Positions 9,506 through 19,740 of a DNA stretch of 64,000 nt are shown here, one piece after another. Origin of the DNA: Durusdinium trenchii (lineage: Eukaryota > Sar > Dinophyceae > Suessiales > Symbiodiniaceae); NCBI GenBank assembly GCA_963970005.1, contig CAXAMN010003058.1:1-64000 (forward strand), read 5' to 3'. The notes under the pieces are model-generated. The model ran no database searches. It was not told where the DNA came from and saw only the letters and a program-made list of their open reading frames with translations. How positions within the stretch are numbered: position 1 is the first letter of the stretch; every line of letters starts with the position of its first letter. A program made the position numbers and the translations under genes.

Positions 9506-9704
9506 AAAATCAAATGACTAAAGTTCTTGGCTTCTTTTAATTAATATAACTAAAATTTTACAAAAAATGCAATCTGATCAAATTTGATCAAAACCATGGT
9601 TTTCATCAGATCAGGTTTGATCAGCTTGCATGGCTGTAAACCTGTAATGTTGAGTTAAACATAATGACCAGAACTTTAGCCATGGGAAGTTGATTCCCTT
9701 TTTT
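9506..9704. other. Palindrome centre with GATCAAATTTGATC and AAAACCATGGTTTT
   Basis: The spacer between the arms is AT-rich and has its own dyads: GATCAAATTTGATC, AAAACCATGGTTTT and several TGATCA-type words around 9570-9625. No gene is seen. Confidence 0.7.
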
Positions 9705-10235
9705 TGACCCAATATATTTTGTCCATAGTTTTAGTCATTCAAGTTTCTTCCCTTAACTTCCCTCACCAAGTTTTATTGTCCACAGCTTTAGTCATTAGAA
9801 GTTGCTTCCTTAATTTCTATCACCCCCAAAAATTTTGCCCACAGTTTTGGTCATTAGATTTTGTTTACTTTCTCTCGCCAAAAAATTTTGTCCACAGTTT
9901 TAGTCATTAGATTTTGTTGCCTTACGTTCTTTCACCCCAAACAGTTTTGGCAACAGTTTTAGTCATTAGATTTTGTTTCCTCACGTCTCCTCACCAAAAT
10001 TTTTGTCCACAGTTTTAGTCATTAGATTTTGTCGCCTTACTTTCTTTCACCCCAAAAAATTTTGGCAACAGTTTTAGTCATTAGATTTTGTTTCCTCAAC
10101 TTCCTCACCAAAAAAATGTGTCCACAGTTTTAGTCATTAGATTTTGTTTCCTCAACCCTCCTCACCAAAATATCTTGTCCACAGTTTTAGTCATTAGATT
10201 TTGTTTCCTCACTTTCTTTCACTCCAAAAGAATCA
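9705..10235. repeat. Right arm of inner inverted repeat (GTCCACAGTTTTAGTCATT)
   Basis: Nine copies of the 57-60-bp unit GTCCACAGTTTTAGTCATT followed by AGATTTTGTTTCCTCAC-like text. The first five mirror the left arm; the last four extend beyond it, alternating between CACCAAAA and CACCCCAAA variants, which suggests later amplification on this side only. Confidence 0.9.
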
Positions 10236-10680
10236 TTGCCACGAAAAGTCACCACCACATCGCACCACAACGAGAGCGCAGTCGCGACAAGCACACGCTC
10301 CAGCCACCCAGATTCTGCGAGCCTGCGCAGTCGAAATGCGCATGGACGATGTCGAGAGGCATGAATGCACCCTGTAAATAGCAGCGAACTAGCCGTTCAC
10401 GCCTGCGCGCTTCAGCGATCTAAGCATCAGCTGCTTTTCACTTCCCGTATATAAGAACCCCTCAGTGTGCCCACACTGTTTGGGGAAAAAGCCTCCACCC
10501 CAAACAAAAAAGGCAAATCGAAAAAGCAAAAAAAATGAAAAAGCAACAGCAAAAAAAGCAAATCCAAAAAGCGAAAGCCATTTTCCGCTTTTATTTGTTT
10601 TTTGTGTATTTTTTCGATTTTGCTTTTTCAATGTGTTTTGTTCGTTTTTGTGTTTTTTTTTGCTTGTTGCTTTTTCATTT
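10236..10680. repeat. Cap duplicate followed by A-rich/T-rich inverted tract
   Basis: 10236-10370 is a direct copy of the cap at 7485-7640. From about 10500 the plus strand is rich in AAAAAGCAAA words and after about 10580 rich in TTTGCTTTTT words, so the two halves (10500-10575 and 10585-10680) are roughly complementary and could fold. No gene is supported. Confidence 0.65.
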
Positions 10681-10682
10681 GC

Positions 10683-11380
10683 TTGTGGCCGGCGGCGGGT
10701 GCTTCTAGCGACTGCGCTCTCGTTGTGGCGCCGTGCGCAGTTTGGTACATGGGTGTCACTTTCGTGGCAGGCACAGGGGAAACTTCGTGTTTTGGTGCTT
10801 CAAAGTCGACTTTTCGTGACAGGTGCAAGGGATCGGAGCATTTACTTCGAAATGCAGTTTTCGTGGCAGGTGCAGCACTTCGGACATGCTGGTGATCGTC
10901 AAGGAGCTCAGATTTCGTGACAGGTGCAATGAATTGTGACGTGGCTCGTTTCCAAATTTCGTCACAGGCACAGCACTCTGTGACGCGCAGATTTCCTGGC
11001 AGGTGCAGCACTTTGTGAACCTCGAAGTGCAGATTTCGTGGCAGGTGCAGCACTTTGTGAACCTCGAAGTGCAGATTTCGTGGCAGGCAGCACTTGGTGA
11101 ACCTCGAAGAGCAGATTTTGTGGCAGGCGCAGCACTTGGTGAACCTTGACGCGCAGATTTCGTGACAGGTACAGCACTTTGTGCGCAGATTTCGTGGCAG
11201 GCACAGCACTTGGTGAACATCGAAGTGCAGATTTCGTGGCAGGCACAGCACTTGGTGGACCTGGAAGTGCAGATTTCGTGACAGGCACAGCGCATGGTGA
11301 ACCTCGAAGTGCAGATTTCGTGGCAGGCACAGCGCTTGGTGAACCTCGAAGTGCAAATTTCGTGGCACGCGCAGTACTTT
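10683..11380. repeat. 42-bp tandem satellite, inverted orientation
   Basis: About fifteen copies of the same 42-bp family as at 6995-7480 but on the other strand: GTGGCAGGCACAGCACTTGG, TGAACCTCGAAGTGCAGATT, TC. The cap segment is at its inner (left) end, as in the left array. Some units are truncated (for example near 11080 and 11180). Periodic open readings occur on both strands and are not genes. Confidence 0.9.
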
Positions 11381-11384
11381 GTGC

Positions 11385-11935
11385 TCTCAGTTGCTCACCC
11401 TCGCACTCTCCCACTCTCAGCCTCCCAATTTCACTCACACTCACACTCCCTCTCCCACTCTCACTCCTACTCTCACACTCACTCTCACTCACACTCGCAC
11501 TCCCTCACCCTCACACACTCACTCACTCACTCACTCTTCCACTCCCACTGACAGTCACACTCCCACTCGCAGACTCTCACACTCGCACTGAAACTCACAC
11601 GCACACTCACTCGCCCACACCCTCACTCTCACACTCACTCTTACTCTCACTCACACTCGCACTCACTCACTCTCACCCAGACTCACTCGCACCCACCTTC
11701 ACTCTCACTCACACTCACTCACACCCACACTCACATTCACTCTCATTCACTCACTCTCACTCACTCTCACTCTCACTCTGACACTCATTCACTCTCCCAC
11801 ACTCACTCTCACACTCACCCACACTCTCACTCACACTCACTCTCACTCACACGCGCACTCACACTCACTCTCCCACTCTCACTCACACTCACACTCCCTC
11901 TCACCCACGCTCACTCACACCCACCTTCACTTCAT
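11385..11935. repeat. CACTC/CACACTC simple-sequence tract, right outer arm
   Basis: About 550 bp of CACTCTCACTCACACTCGCA-like text. It is the complement of the GTGAGT tract at 6781-6985 and nearly three times as long, so the outer arms have expanded unequally. Confidence 0.9.
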
Positions 11936-12420
11936 CACCACCATCACCTCTCTGCACCCCAATGCGTCTAGATCTCTAGACCTTCTGCTTACAGACCTCA
12001 CACACACACACTGTTTGGGGTCTCTTGCCGGGATAATTTTTGCGTTTGCTTTTTGTGGTTGCTTTGTTTCGCTTTTTTGGGGGGGGGGCAAAACCATCAG
12101 AGATAGCCTAAGCGGAAACGTAACTAAGTAACCACGAGAAGAAGGTAAAAATGGGATAAAATGGGTGCTTTTTCAAGCCCGAATCTGGTGACGGAGAACA
12201 ATAGAGACGTGGGATACCTTGGAGTCGGTGAGGCCAAACTTGAGGCCAAAGGGGTGAACGAAAGCTAGCCACTGCAAAGCAAGAGCAACTCCAGCTAGCT
12301 GCTGAGGCTAGCTTTCGTGATCACGGGGTGAAGGAAGCAATGGTATGGGGTGGGGCCTTGCATATTCTGGGGTGGCAGGCAGGGGAATAGGCATAAGAAG
12401 AGTCATTGTAATTACCATAG
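11936..12420. other. No gene seen; short direct repeat near the end
   Basis: Contains a run of nine or more G near 12082 and the words GCAAAGCAAGAGCAACTCCA and GCTAGCTGCTGAGGCTAGC near 12277-12312. A close relative of the latter (CAAGACCGACTCCAGCTAGC then TGAGGCT) recurs near 13214-13240, on the far side of the CAG/33-bp repeat block. Confidence 0.5.
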
Positions 12421-12424
12421 AGTG

Positions 12425-13005
12425 TGGCGGCAGCAAAGCACTAAGCAATAGCAGCAAACCACCGAGCAGCAGCAGCAGAAGCAGACCACCAAGCAGCAAC
12501 AGCAGCAGCAGCAGACCACCAATCAGAAGCAGCAGTAGCAAACCACCAACCAGCAGCCGCAGCAACAAACAAACAAACAAACAAGCAGCAGAAGCAGCAT
12601 TAAAGCAGCAAATGGTTTGGTGTAAGCCAAACGGTGGTCGGTGCAAACCGTGGTTTGGTGTAAACCGTGGTTGGTGCAAACCGTGGTTTGGTGTAAACGG
12701 TGGTTGGTGGAAACTGTGGTTTGGTGTAAGCGGTGGTTGGTGCAAACCCTGGTTTGGCGTCAGCCGTGGTTGGTGCAAGCCGTGGTTTGGTGTAAACGGT
12801 GGTTGGTGTTAAGCGCGGTTTGTTGTAAACGGTGGGTGGGGCAACCCGTGGTATCGTGTAAACGGCAGTTGGTGTAAAGTGCAAACCGTGGTTGCTGTAA
12901 ACCGTGGTTGGAGCAAACCGAGCAGCAGCAGCAGCAGCAGCAGCAGCATCAGCAGCAGCTGCAGCAGCAGACAAACAGCAAGCAGCAGCAGCTGATGATG
13001 AGTGG
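12425..13005. repeat. CAG repeats enclosing a 33-bp TGGTTTGGTGTAAACCG array
   Basis: 12425-12605 and 12918-12990 are imperfect CAG/CAA repeats (AGCAGCAGCAGCAGAAGCAG). Between them lie about nine copies of a 33-bp unit made of two half-units, GTTGGTGCAAACCGTG and GTTTGGTGTAAACCGTG. The unit is eleven codons long, so periodic 11-residue readings occur on both strands. I see no transcriptional or coding signal. Confidence 0.85.
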
Positions 13006-13419
13006 CATTAGTATGGGAAAGTGTTCATGAGGGCAGCTTGATGAGATGAGAAGCTCACGGCCATCTCCAAGAGCATCAAACCATGTCACACTCACCTGTG
13101 CGCAGGGGGGAGTTGAACCCCCGGAGGGGGGGTCCATAACATTTGATTTATATACAGTAATCAATTGTTTGAGGTCTGGAAGGCGCCGTCCACTGTCAAA
13201 CAACTTGCTAAAGCAAGACCGACTCCAGCTAGCTGAGGCTGTGGCAACACCCACATTTATGCGTGCCCTTTTACAAAAAGGAAGAACAGTCCAACTACCC
13301 GGCGACCCTCCCGGACTTGGGCGACGATCAAATATATCAAATGAAGAAACCCACAAGAAGGAGCAGGTTCACTGAATTCATATTGGATGATGCACCTCCT
13401 CGTCACAGAAAATGAACAC

Positions 13420-13967
13420 CTAAAAATGAGTCCAGCTTGTCGCTGAGCATCCTCAGAGATCTTTCGCAGGCTGCAGGCATGGTCGATTTCAGCCAGAACC
13501 ACCTCTGGCCTCAAGATTCCATGATTCCGCACGGATCTACTGAATCGCTTGGCCAGGACATTCGCATCCTGTTCGCGAGACTCTGTACCCAAGGCTCCCT
13601 TGTAGCCACCAAGTCTTCGCGTCAAATATCTGTTTGCCAGCTCGAACAGCAAAGTGCACGGTGATTGTTCTTCCGAGCTTCGGTTGACTGCTTCTTCTTC
13701 TTCTTCTTCCAAATCTATGTCCTGCTCACCAGATTGAAACTGACCATCAGACTGGGCCTCATGATCCAATGTAGGTAAGCTGGGGCACGAGCCATTGCGC
13801 AAACTGACGAAGCCACTCCCGCCAGCCCCCGAAACACACAGTTTGTCAGGATGCGAACGCACCAGCGCCATCAACTTGCCATAGTTCTGTAGTTTTGGAG
13901 CTGGACGCAAAAGTTCTTTCAGAAATACTCCAAGCATACCGCTGTCCATCCGACCCGTCTCGAGCTG
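13420..13967 (-). CDS. Exon with LOTUS/OST-HTH-like segment
   Basis: A minus-strand exon begins after a plausible acceptor (CCATTTGCAG|CAGCTC) at 13967 and ends near a possible donor (TTTTTAG|GTGTTC) at 13420. Its start, LGVFLKELLRPAPKLQNYGK then LMALVRSHPDKLCVSGAGGS then GFVSLR, has the pattern of a LOTUS/OST-HTH winged-helix domain, a family found in RNA-regulating proteins: helix, Y-x2-L, S-HP-D, V-G-GG-GFV-L. An acidic run (about seven Glu) and a second helical region (LLFELANRYLTRRLGGYKGA, RNHGILRPEVVLAEIDHACS) follow. The domain call rests on pattern only. An upstream exon candidate at 14190-14290 lies on the same strand. Function is unknown. Confidence 0.45.
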
Positions 13968-14189
13968 CTGCAAATGGCACACTATACAAAAAACTACGAA
14001 CTCTTCCACGCTTGTAATGCTCACCGTCTGGAAGTCATCCTGCTCACCCTCCTGTCATCTCAGAGGTCACAATTTGAAGTCAATCGACGTTCCTCGCACT
14101 TTGGTCAACTTGAAAACTGGGCCAATCCTCAAAAATCAAACCAAACCAAGAATGCTTTGTGTCAGCCCGTCTCCTTGGAAAGGAATCTC

Positions 14190-14290
14190 AAAGTTTTAAG
14201 AACTTGGTCAGGGGATAGATTTCCCTGCGTGCAAAACTCTTCGAAGTCGCTGAGCGGCAACCTGCCGTCATGCACAGATTCAGGGTCAAG
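14190..14290 (-). CDS. Upstream exon candidate of the LOTUS-like gene
   Basis: A short minus-strand reading, ESVHDGRLPLSDFEEFCTQG then NLSPDQVLKTLRFLSK, has the composition of a real exon and stands apart from the poor sequence around it. The DGRLPLSDFEEF part has a faint EF-hand-like or helical look but lacks a complete calcium loop. It would lie upstream of the exon at 13420-13967. The splice borders are not determined. Confidence 0.3.
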
Positions 14291-14409
14291 TACACCATTT
14301 CAGGTGTCACATGATACATCCTGCATAGGCATAGGCTTAGGCCAAACATTTTCTGAGACTGGTCGTCGAGACCAATAACAGAGTCCTGATAGAAAAACAA
14401 TGTGAAACA

Positions 14410-16731
14410 GGTTTTACGTTCCCTTGTGTCTCGCAGCAGTGCCCGTGTCTGTTTCTACACTACAGTAGGCAGCAGATCCGGGGACTCTGCAGGGAGACCA
14501 ATGACCAAGCCTCCAAAGCGCCAGCGTGCTTAGAACATACGTATTAGAAATATCTGCAGCAGCGCCCGTCCCTGTGGCAGCAGCGCCCTGTCCAATCAAC
14601 CTGAGACAGCAGCACTATCCAGCAGCACCCTCTCCAAATCACCAGCTGCGAGCTCACCAATAAGAACCTCTATAGTTAGAGCTATGCTTCACACTTGGAG
14701 TCATGTACTTGGGAAAATGCATGAAAATCATGAACATGCACTAGCAAGTCCTGGCCATGGGCCACACCCCTCTTGATTCAGTTCTTGAATTTGACAGGAA
14801 GGTGCTCCACCGTACAAACGCATTTATGCCATGTCTCAGACTTGGAGAATGCAACTCTCAGCTGTCGTCTTGTTGTGGCTCCATGCATAGTTTGAACACA
14901 TTGGTTGCAATTCATGGTCCATGATGCACCATGTGTTCATCCACCACCATGACCCAGATTGAATCCTGCAAAAATTGCCCTTGGCCCCCCAAAAGGAAAT
15001 GCCATCCGGTATGGCAGCGCCACCAATCCCAAGGTCCGGCACAGCTGCAGATTTTGGACACTGCTGTGGCCTGCAAGCATCTTTCCCCTTGTTGATCATG
15101 AACTGCACCACCGAAAAATAGGCTTGCTCTTCTTGCGGTTTCTTTGGCTGAGTCCTTGGCTCAAGGTTTCTACTGTTCATCGCAAAAGCAAATATATATG
15201 CACTAAAATGCCATGGAGTTCCAATGTGGGCATTGCCCGAACTAAAGAGCAGAACATTACGCAAGTCGCATCGAAAGAATCCACGGTGAGCCTGTCTGGC
15301 AAGCATGACAATATGGAATCAATGGAGTCAATGGAGGCTCCTGAAAGGTGCATACAAGGTGCTGCTCAAGGGGATCTTCACTGCTGGGCCCGTTGACGCT
15401 GCCATCTTTGATGCTGCATCGCCAAACCCGCTGCGGCCTGATTGCAAGCTGAAATGCAAGCTGAACCTCTTGCGCACAGCAAAAGAGAAATTTCCGAATA
15501 GAACCTCACCTAATTACATGAAGAGTTGGGAAAAAGACACAATGAACACAACAGTCTTCCTTTTTTGCCATTCCAGCGGGTGCCTTTTGAGCCTTCGGAT
15601 CCAGTGCCCTCGCAGGGCCGCTGCCATCAGAAAGGAGTGTGCGAGCTTGGCATGTCGTCGCCCAAGGCCATGCACGCCGCCAATGTCCTTGCAACAGTTC
15701 GGTCAACATCTGCTTCTAGCATCCTCTAGCTACGAAGGCATAAACAAACACCGACCAGCAATGCAGGATGCTGTTCTGTCCTGCGACTGCGCACGGGCCT
15801 TTAGCAAACCTGTTCGATGAGAACAAGGGTCGACGCAGCTCCAAGTAGATGCCCGCATGTCTGCTGGAAGAGCACAGTCTTAATCTCATGTGTCCTTTTT
15901 GCATGTGAGTTTAGCATATTAAGGTGGCTCACATCACTCCAGCCCTGAACAAAACAACCTCCATGACACGTCTTGTAGTCCTGATAAGTCATCAGTAAGA
16001 CAACAATTAGTCATCGTAACATGCCCCCCATGGCACTCATCTATGATAACACAAGTCACAATCTGCTTCCCTGCTGCGTTGAGATCTGATAGCCTACGAA
16101 ATGGTTGATTGCACAATGCTGCAAGTCTCAACATGTTCTTGCCCCATGTGCCCATAGCCATCGCTTCCATGTGCCTCGTCTACTCGCACAAGGCTGCATG
16201 AACCCAAAATATACAATTAGATGGAATGTTCAAAGGACCACAGAGTTTGGAACTGGTGCATGCCTGTTTTGCTCAGAGTTGCGCTTCCTGACAATTCCAC
16301 ATGGCTGGCCAGAACTAGTAAAAGCCCTGATGTCCATTGCCAAAGTTGACATCATTGGGATTCTGTCAAGGGACATTAGGAGGGTGTGTGTGTGTGTGCA
16401 CAATGGAACCGTACCTTTGCAGCCCTTCACAGTTTTCTTCACAAGCCTTCGCAACAAACACTTCTGTGCAAAGGGCGCCTTCCCACCCAGAAGCTCGCAT
16501 CTTATCAATCCCTTCGTGTGTCTATGGTAACTCCAGTACTGTGCGCTAGTGAGGCGCCTGTGAAGCGGGAAGGCGATCTGTAGCGACAAGTGTCATAAGC
16601 GTGTTGGGTGATTGGAGTTTTGCATCGGGAACTCGTTTCCGATCGCCCGGATCTGATGTCTTCAAATACCTCTAAATTGTTATAGCTGGATCGGGAGTCG
16701 AAGAGAGTCAAAATGATATAAATTAAAAATA
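14410..16731. other. Mostly non-coding stretch
   Basis: Contains loose CAGCAGCGCCC-type repeats near 14430-14640, a (TG)n run near 16384-16400, and one weak minus-strand reading (15130-14836) with AYFSVVQFMINKGKDACRPQ that could be an exon but shows no domain. The words CTTTGGCTGAG and CTTGGCTCAAG near 15142-15167 resemble the end of the dinoflagellate spliced leader only faintly. Nothing else is supported. Confidence 0.4.
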
Positions 16732-16831
16732 TGTCGAAGCAGCCGAAGCCACCATGCATTCGTACCGCAGCGACCCTTGCTCGAGGAAAAAGGAGCCCGC
16801 GCGATCTTGAGGAGAAGGGTGTTTTTCCGCA
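16732..16831 (+). repeat. 5' LTR of element 1 (100 bp)
   Basis: Starts TGTCGAAGCAGCCGAAGCCA and ends GTGTTTTTCCGCA. It is unusually short for an LTR and should hold promoter and polyadenylation signals; no TATA box is visible, in line with the usual lack of one in dinoflagellates. Confidence 0.9.
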
Positions 16832-16833
16832 AT

Positions 16834-16851
16834 TGGTAGCGGAGCCCGGGA
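16834..16851 (+). promoter_or_regulatory. Primer-binding site of element 1
   Basis: TGGTAGCGGAGCCCGGGA lies two bases after the 5' LTR. TGG is the complement of a tRNA CCA end, so the primer tRNA should end ...CCGCTACCA; an initiator methionine tRNA is possible but cannot be proved here. The 16-bp word GCGGAGCCCGGGACCG is repeated 17 bp downstream (16839-16854 and 16856-16871) and can pair imperfectly with GCGGGACCGGGCTCCCGC at about 16876-16893. Confidence 0.75.
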
Positions 16852-16971
16852 CCGAGCGGAGCCCGGGACCGCAAAGCGGGACCGGGCTCCCGCATGGTTC
16901 GTTCATTGTTGGTACCCCTCTAGGAAGAGGGTGTGATCGAAGCAGCCGAACGTTGATCCAGGGATCCTAGC

Positions 16972-17905
16972 ATGTCGCTGCCTCCTCCACCAATGCTGCC
17001 GAGTCAGGTGCTGTGCGCGTTTTCAGCGGTGACACTGAAGATTTTCGTGAGTATCGTCGCTGGAAGACCTGGTGTCTCAACAAGATGTTGACCGTGGACA
17101 AATTGTCTGAAGCGGCTCGGGGAGCCTACATCATGACACTGTTGTCTGGCAAAGCCTATGAGACCGTGGAGCATTTAGATCCAGGTGATTACCAGAAGAA
17201 GGATGGAGATAAGCTGATTTGGCAATTGCTGGATGCAAGATTTCCTAAGCTTGATGCTGTTGACGAGTTGGGCAAAATCCTGTCGGAGGTCTTCTCGTTG
17301 AAGGCCCGGAGGGCGAAACCATGAAACAATGGTCCGCTCGAGCTGCTGAACTGTTTGATCGCTGCAATCGGAAGGCCGGGGTTTCATTCCCGGAGGAAGC
17401 AAAAGGCTGGATTCTGCTGAGTCGAGCCATGCTGACAGATGAACAGCGAGCAGTTGTTGTCTCTCGAGCGAGGAGACCTGAGAAGGGAATCGATCGCCTC
17501 TGCCCTACGATCTCGCTATCCTGATCTGGTGATCAAGAGGAAAGGTGCCGCGAGTGTGGAGGAGACCCTTGCTGTACAAGCCCCTGGTTCCCATGAGTTG
17601 ACCGAGGAGCCAGAGTTTGAGGACATAGAGGATTTCCTTGCCGATCACGCCGGCCTTGAGACCCTTCACGAACAAGATGTTGCCGAGGTGCTTGCTGCCT
17701 CCTGGCGTGAGAAACGCCAACAGTTGAACAAACTCCAAGACTCCAAAAGACCCGGCAGTTCCGAAAGGCCAAGGATGTTCGTCGCTCGTTTCGAGTGGAG
17801 ATTGAGGAGCTGAAGAAACAGACCACATGTAACAAATGTGGCAAACGTGGTCATTGGGCAAGAGAACGCCGCAGCGGCAACAAAGGCTCTGGAAAAGGAA
17901 ATGCT
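16972..17905 (+). pseudogene. gag of element 1
   Basis: The ATG at 16972 is one base out of frame with the clear Gag reading, which begins RVFSGDTEDFREYRRWKTWC near 17014, continues MTLLSGKAYETVEHLDPGDY and DKLIWQLLDARFPKLDAVDE, changes frame near 17310, reads VSFPEEAKGWILLSRAMLTD, changes again near 17465, reads LADHAGLETLHEQDVAEVLA, and changes once more before the zinc knuckle. The knuckle (17828-17869) reads CNKCGKRGHWARER: its last ligand, normally Cys, is Arg (CGC), so it could not bind zinc in the usual way. Gag packages element RNA into particles; this copy cannot make an intact protein. Confidence 0.75.
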
Positions 17906-18420
17906 TCATCTAGCACTTCATCCACCTCCGGTGTTGCTATGGTCGAACCCGAGCTTGACTTTGTTGCCATGGCCGCTGAACGGCCCACTTTGTTTGAACG
18001 GCTACATCTCAAAATGAGAAACAACCATGTTGCGAGTCAGCCCATCGAGATCATGCTGATTTCCAGCCCCGGTTTTGGCGTCCTGGAAAGTGGCCGTGGC
18101 CGCACAATTGTTGGGAAGGCAACGTTGCAAGAGTTTGAGAGACTTTGGAAGCAACAAGGGATCATGGTTCCACAGCCGATGTCCGAAGTCCATCAGTTCC
18201 GGTTGGCCATGGTCATGTGGAAACATCCACCGAATCGGTCTGTATTCCTGTATGGCTTGCTGGAAGACGAGGTTCCATTCGTGCCGCTATCGTGAGTGGA
18301 TCTGCCCCGTTATTGATCAGTCGTACTGCATTGAAAGCCTTGCAGGCCTCCATTGATTTTCACAATGATGAACTGTGTGTATTCGGTGGAGCGATCATTC
18401 CGCTGAAGACCAGCTGGCCA
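17906..18420 (+). pseudogene. Aspartic protease region of element 1
   Basis: After the knuckle comes a low-complexity linker (SSSTSSTSG) and then IMLISSPGFGVLESGRGRTI near 18050-18105, where a retroviral-type protease normally has a DSG or DTG active site. Here the catalytic Asp is Glu (ESG). The C-terminal part of the protease fold continues in another frame as GSAPLLISRTALKALQASID near 18298-18360. The enzyme would cut the polyprotein in particles. The altered active site and the frame break show that it is dead. Between 18430 and 18940 the sequence is too decayed to assign. Confidence 0.6.
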
Positions 18421-19009
18421 ATATGTGATCAATTTGATGCAGGATGGTGTCACACACCATTCGACACCACCATTTGAGGAGGTCATGTTGACGGAGCTTC
18501 CACCGTTTCCGTCCTTGCATGCGTCCGATCCAAGTTTGCCACCAGCCAAAAGTCCCGCCGAGGCTCAGGCACTGACCGATTCCTCTGAAGCAGGAATCAC
18601 CTGCTTTTGATCAGGGCACCGGTGAGTCATGTCCTGAGACGCAAACCGATGAGCCGTCCACCAATGTCGCCGCCATGCGATGCTGGGTGCAAGAGGACAG
18701 TGCGATAACTAGAACACCATGGGTGTCTCCGTGTGAGCCGTCACGGCGGTCCACAAACGAGTTGTGTTTGATGCCATTTCCAACAAGGTCTTAGCTTCTC
18801 ACGAGTTCCATACCTGACAAAATCAGAAGTTGAGCATCAGTCCACTGCCACAACACCCCGGACATGTGATAACTAAGTTCTTTCACTTCATGTGATAACT
18901 AGTTTCTGAGGCCGCGCCAGGTGAAACAAACAATTCGTAGATGCCCTCTGCTCATCAGGCTACACAGTTGACCCGACAGATCGGTTTGTGTCAAGAGGCT
19001 TTGTTGAGT

Positions 19010-19740
19010 CAAACCGAACCGGTCATGGTCCAAGAGGTGCTTTCCCCTCCTCGGTTTGCCTTAGAGGTCAAAGCACACGGCGTGAAAGCCTTTTCATATG
19101 ATCTCAAGAACGGATTCGACCTCTCGACCCAAGCTGACAGGATCAAAGTTGCAGAAGCCTTAAGAACGACATCCTCCAGAGTTGCTCGTTCTGTGCCCAC
19201 CATGCACAGATGAAGGGGGATGGTTTTTCTTGAACAGCTCAAAGTGGACTCGCATGCAATACTTGAAACGGGTTGCGCAAAGTAAGCTTTTCCATGAACA
19301 GGTTGCTAGAGGAAAACGTGCCTGTTTGAACACCGGTCATACCCTGAGGTTCAATCGTTGCGTCGCCGGCACTACACTGTGAAGCTTCACATGTACAGGT
19401 ACGGAATGCAACTACCGGGTAGTGAGAGATACATTCGGAAGAGCACTCGCTTGCAGGTCAGGCATCTAGATACTATGCAGGCCCTGTCCCGATTGTGTGA
19501 CGGAGTAGGTAAACATGAACATCACGTCGTTGCTGGACATTGGCCCGGCATTCCATCAGTCAGTCAATTTGCAGGACAGTATCCACCTCAGTTCGTGAAA
19601 GCAGTCCTTCATACGGTGCCTGCATTTCGTGACCGAGCAAGCCACAGGGCAGAAGTGCTCGAGGTCATTGAAGATGACCTGAAGTGGATGCCGCCGCCCG
19701 GGTGGCAGTTCGATCCGACGAGGAACTCAAGCCAGTGCTC
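19010..19740 (+). pseudogene. Cytosine-methyltransferase-like domain of element 1
   Basis: The reading begins VQEVLSPPRFALEVKAHGVK, AFSYDLKNGFDLSTQADRIK, a glycine/aspartate pattern expected around the cofactor site. After a frame change near 19180 it reads LLVLCPPCTDEGGWFFLNSS, with PPC at 19197-19205, the position of the catalytic Cys of C5 DNA methyltransferases. A further frame gives FEH at 19325-19333, where related domains have FEHP, then YPEVQSL and YTVKLHMYRYGMQLPGSERY. The last part, VSQFAGQYPPQFVKAVLHTV and PAFRDRA, leads into the integrase zinc region. Element 2 has a domain with the same PPC and FEHP marks in the same place. Cytosine methyltransferases captured by dinoflagellate retroelements have been published; whether this domain belongs to that set and was ever catalytic is unproven. 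Confidence 0.6.

Noticed and set aside
9287..9910. Two near-identical 60-residue proteins on opposite strands
   Set aside because: The identity follows from the inverted repeat; the composition and repeat structure do not suggest coding.
6781..11935. CRISPR array
   Set aside because: The repeats are contiguous satellites without unique spacers of constant length, and the context is eukaryotic.
13104..13135. tRNA T-arm-like AGTTGAACCCCCGG
   Set aside because: No acceptor stem, anticodon arm or D-arm can be found around it.
15142..15168. Relict spliced leader (CTTTGGCTGAG, CTTGGCTCAAG)
   Set aside because: Only about ten bases agree with the end of the dinoflagellate leader and the rest of the 22-base leader is missing, so chance is likely.
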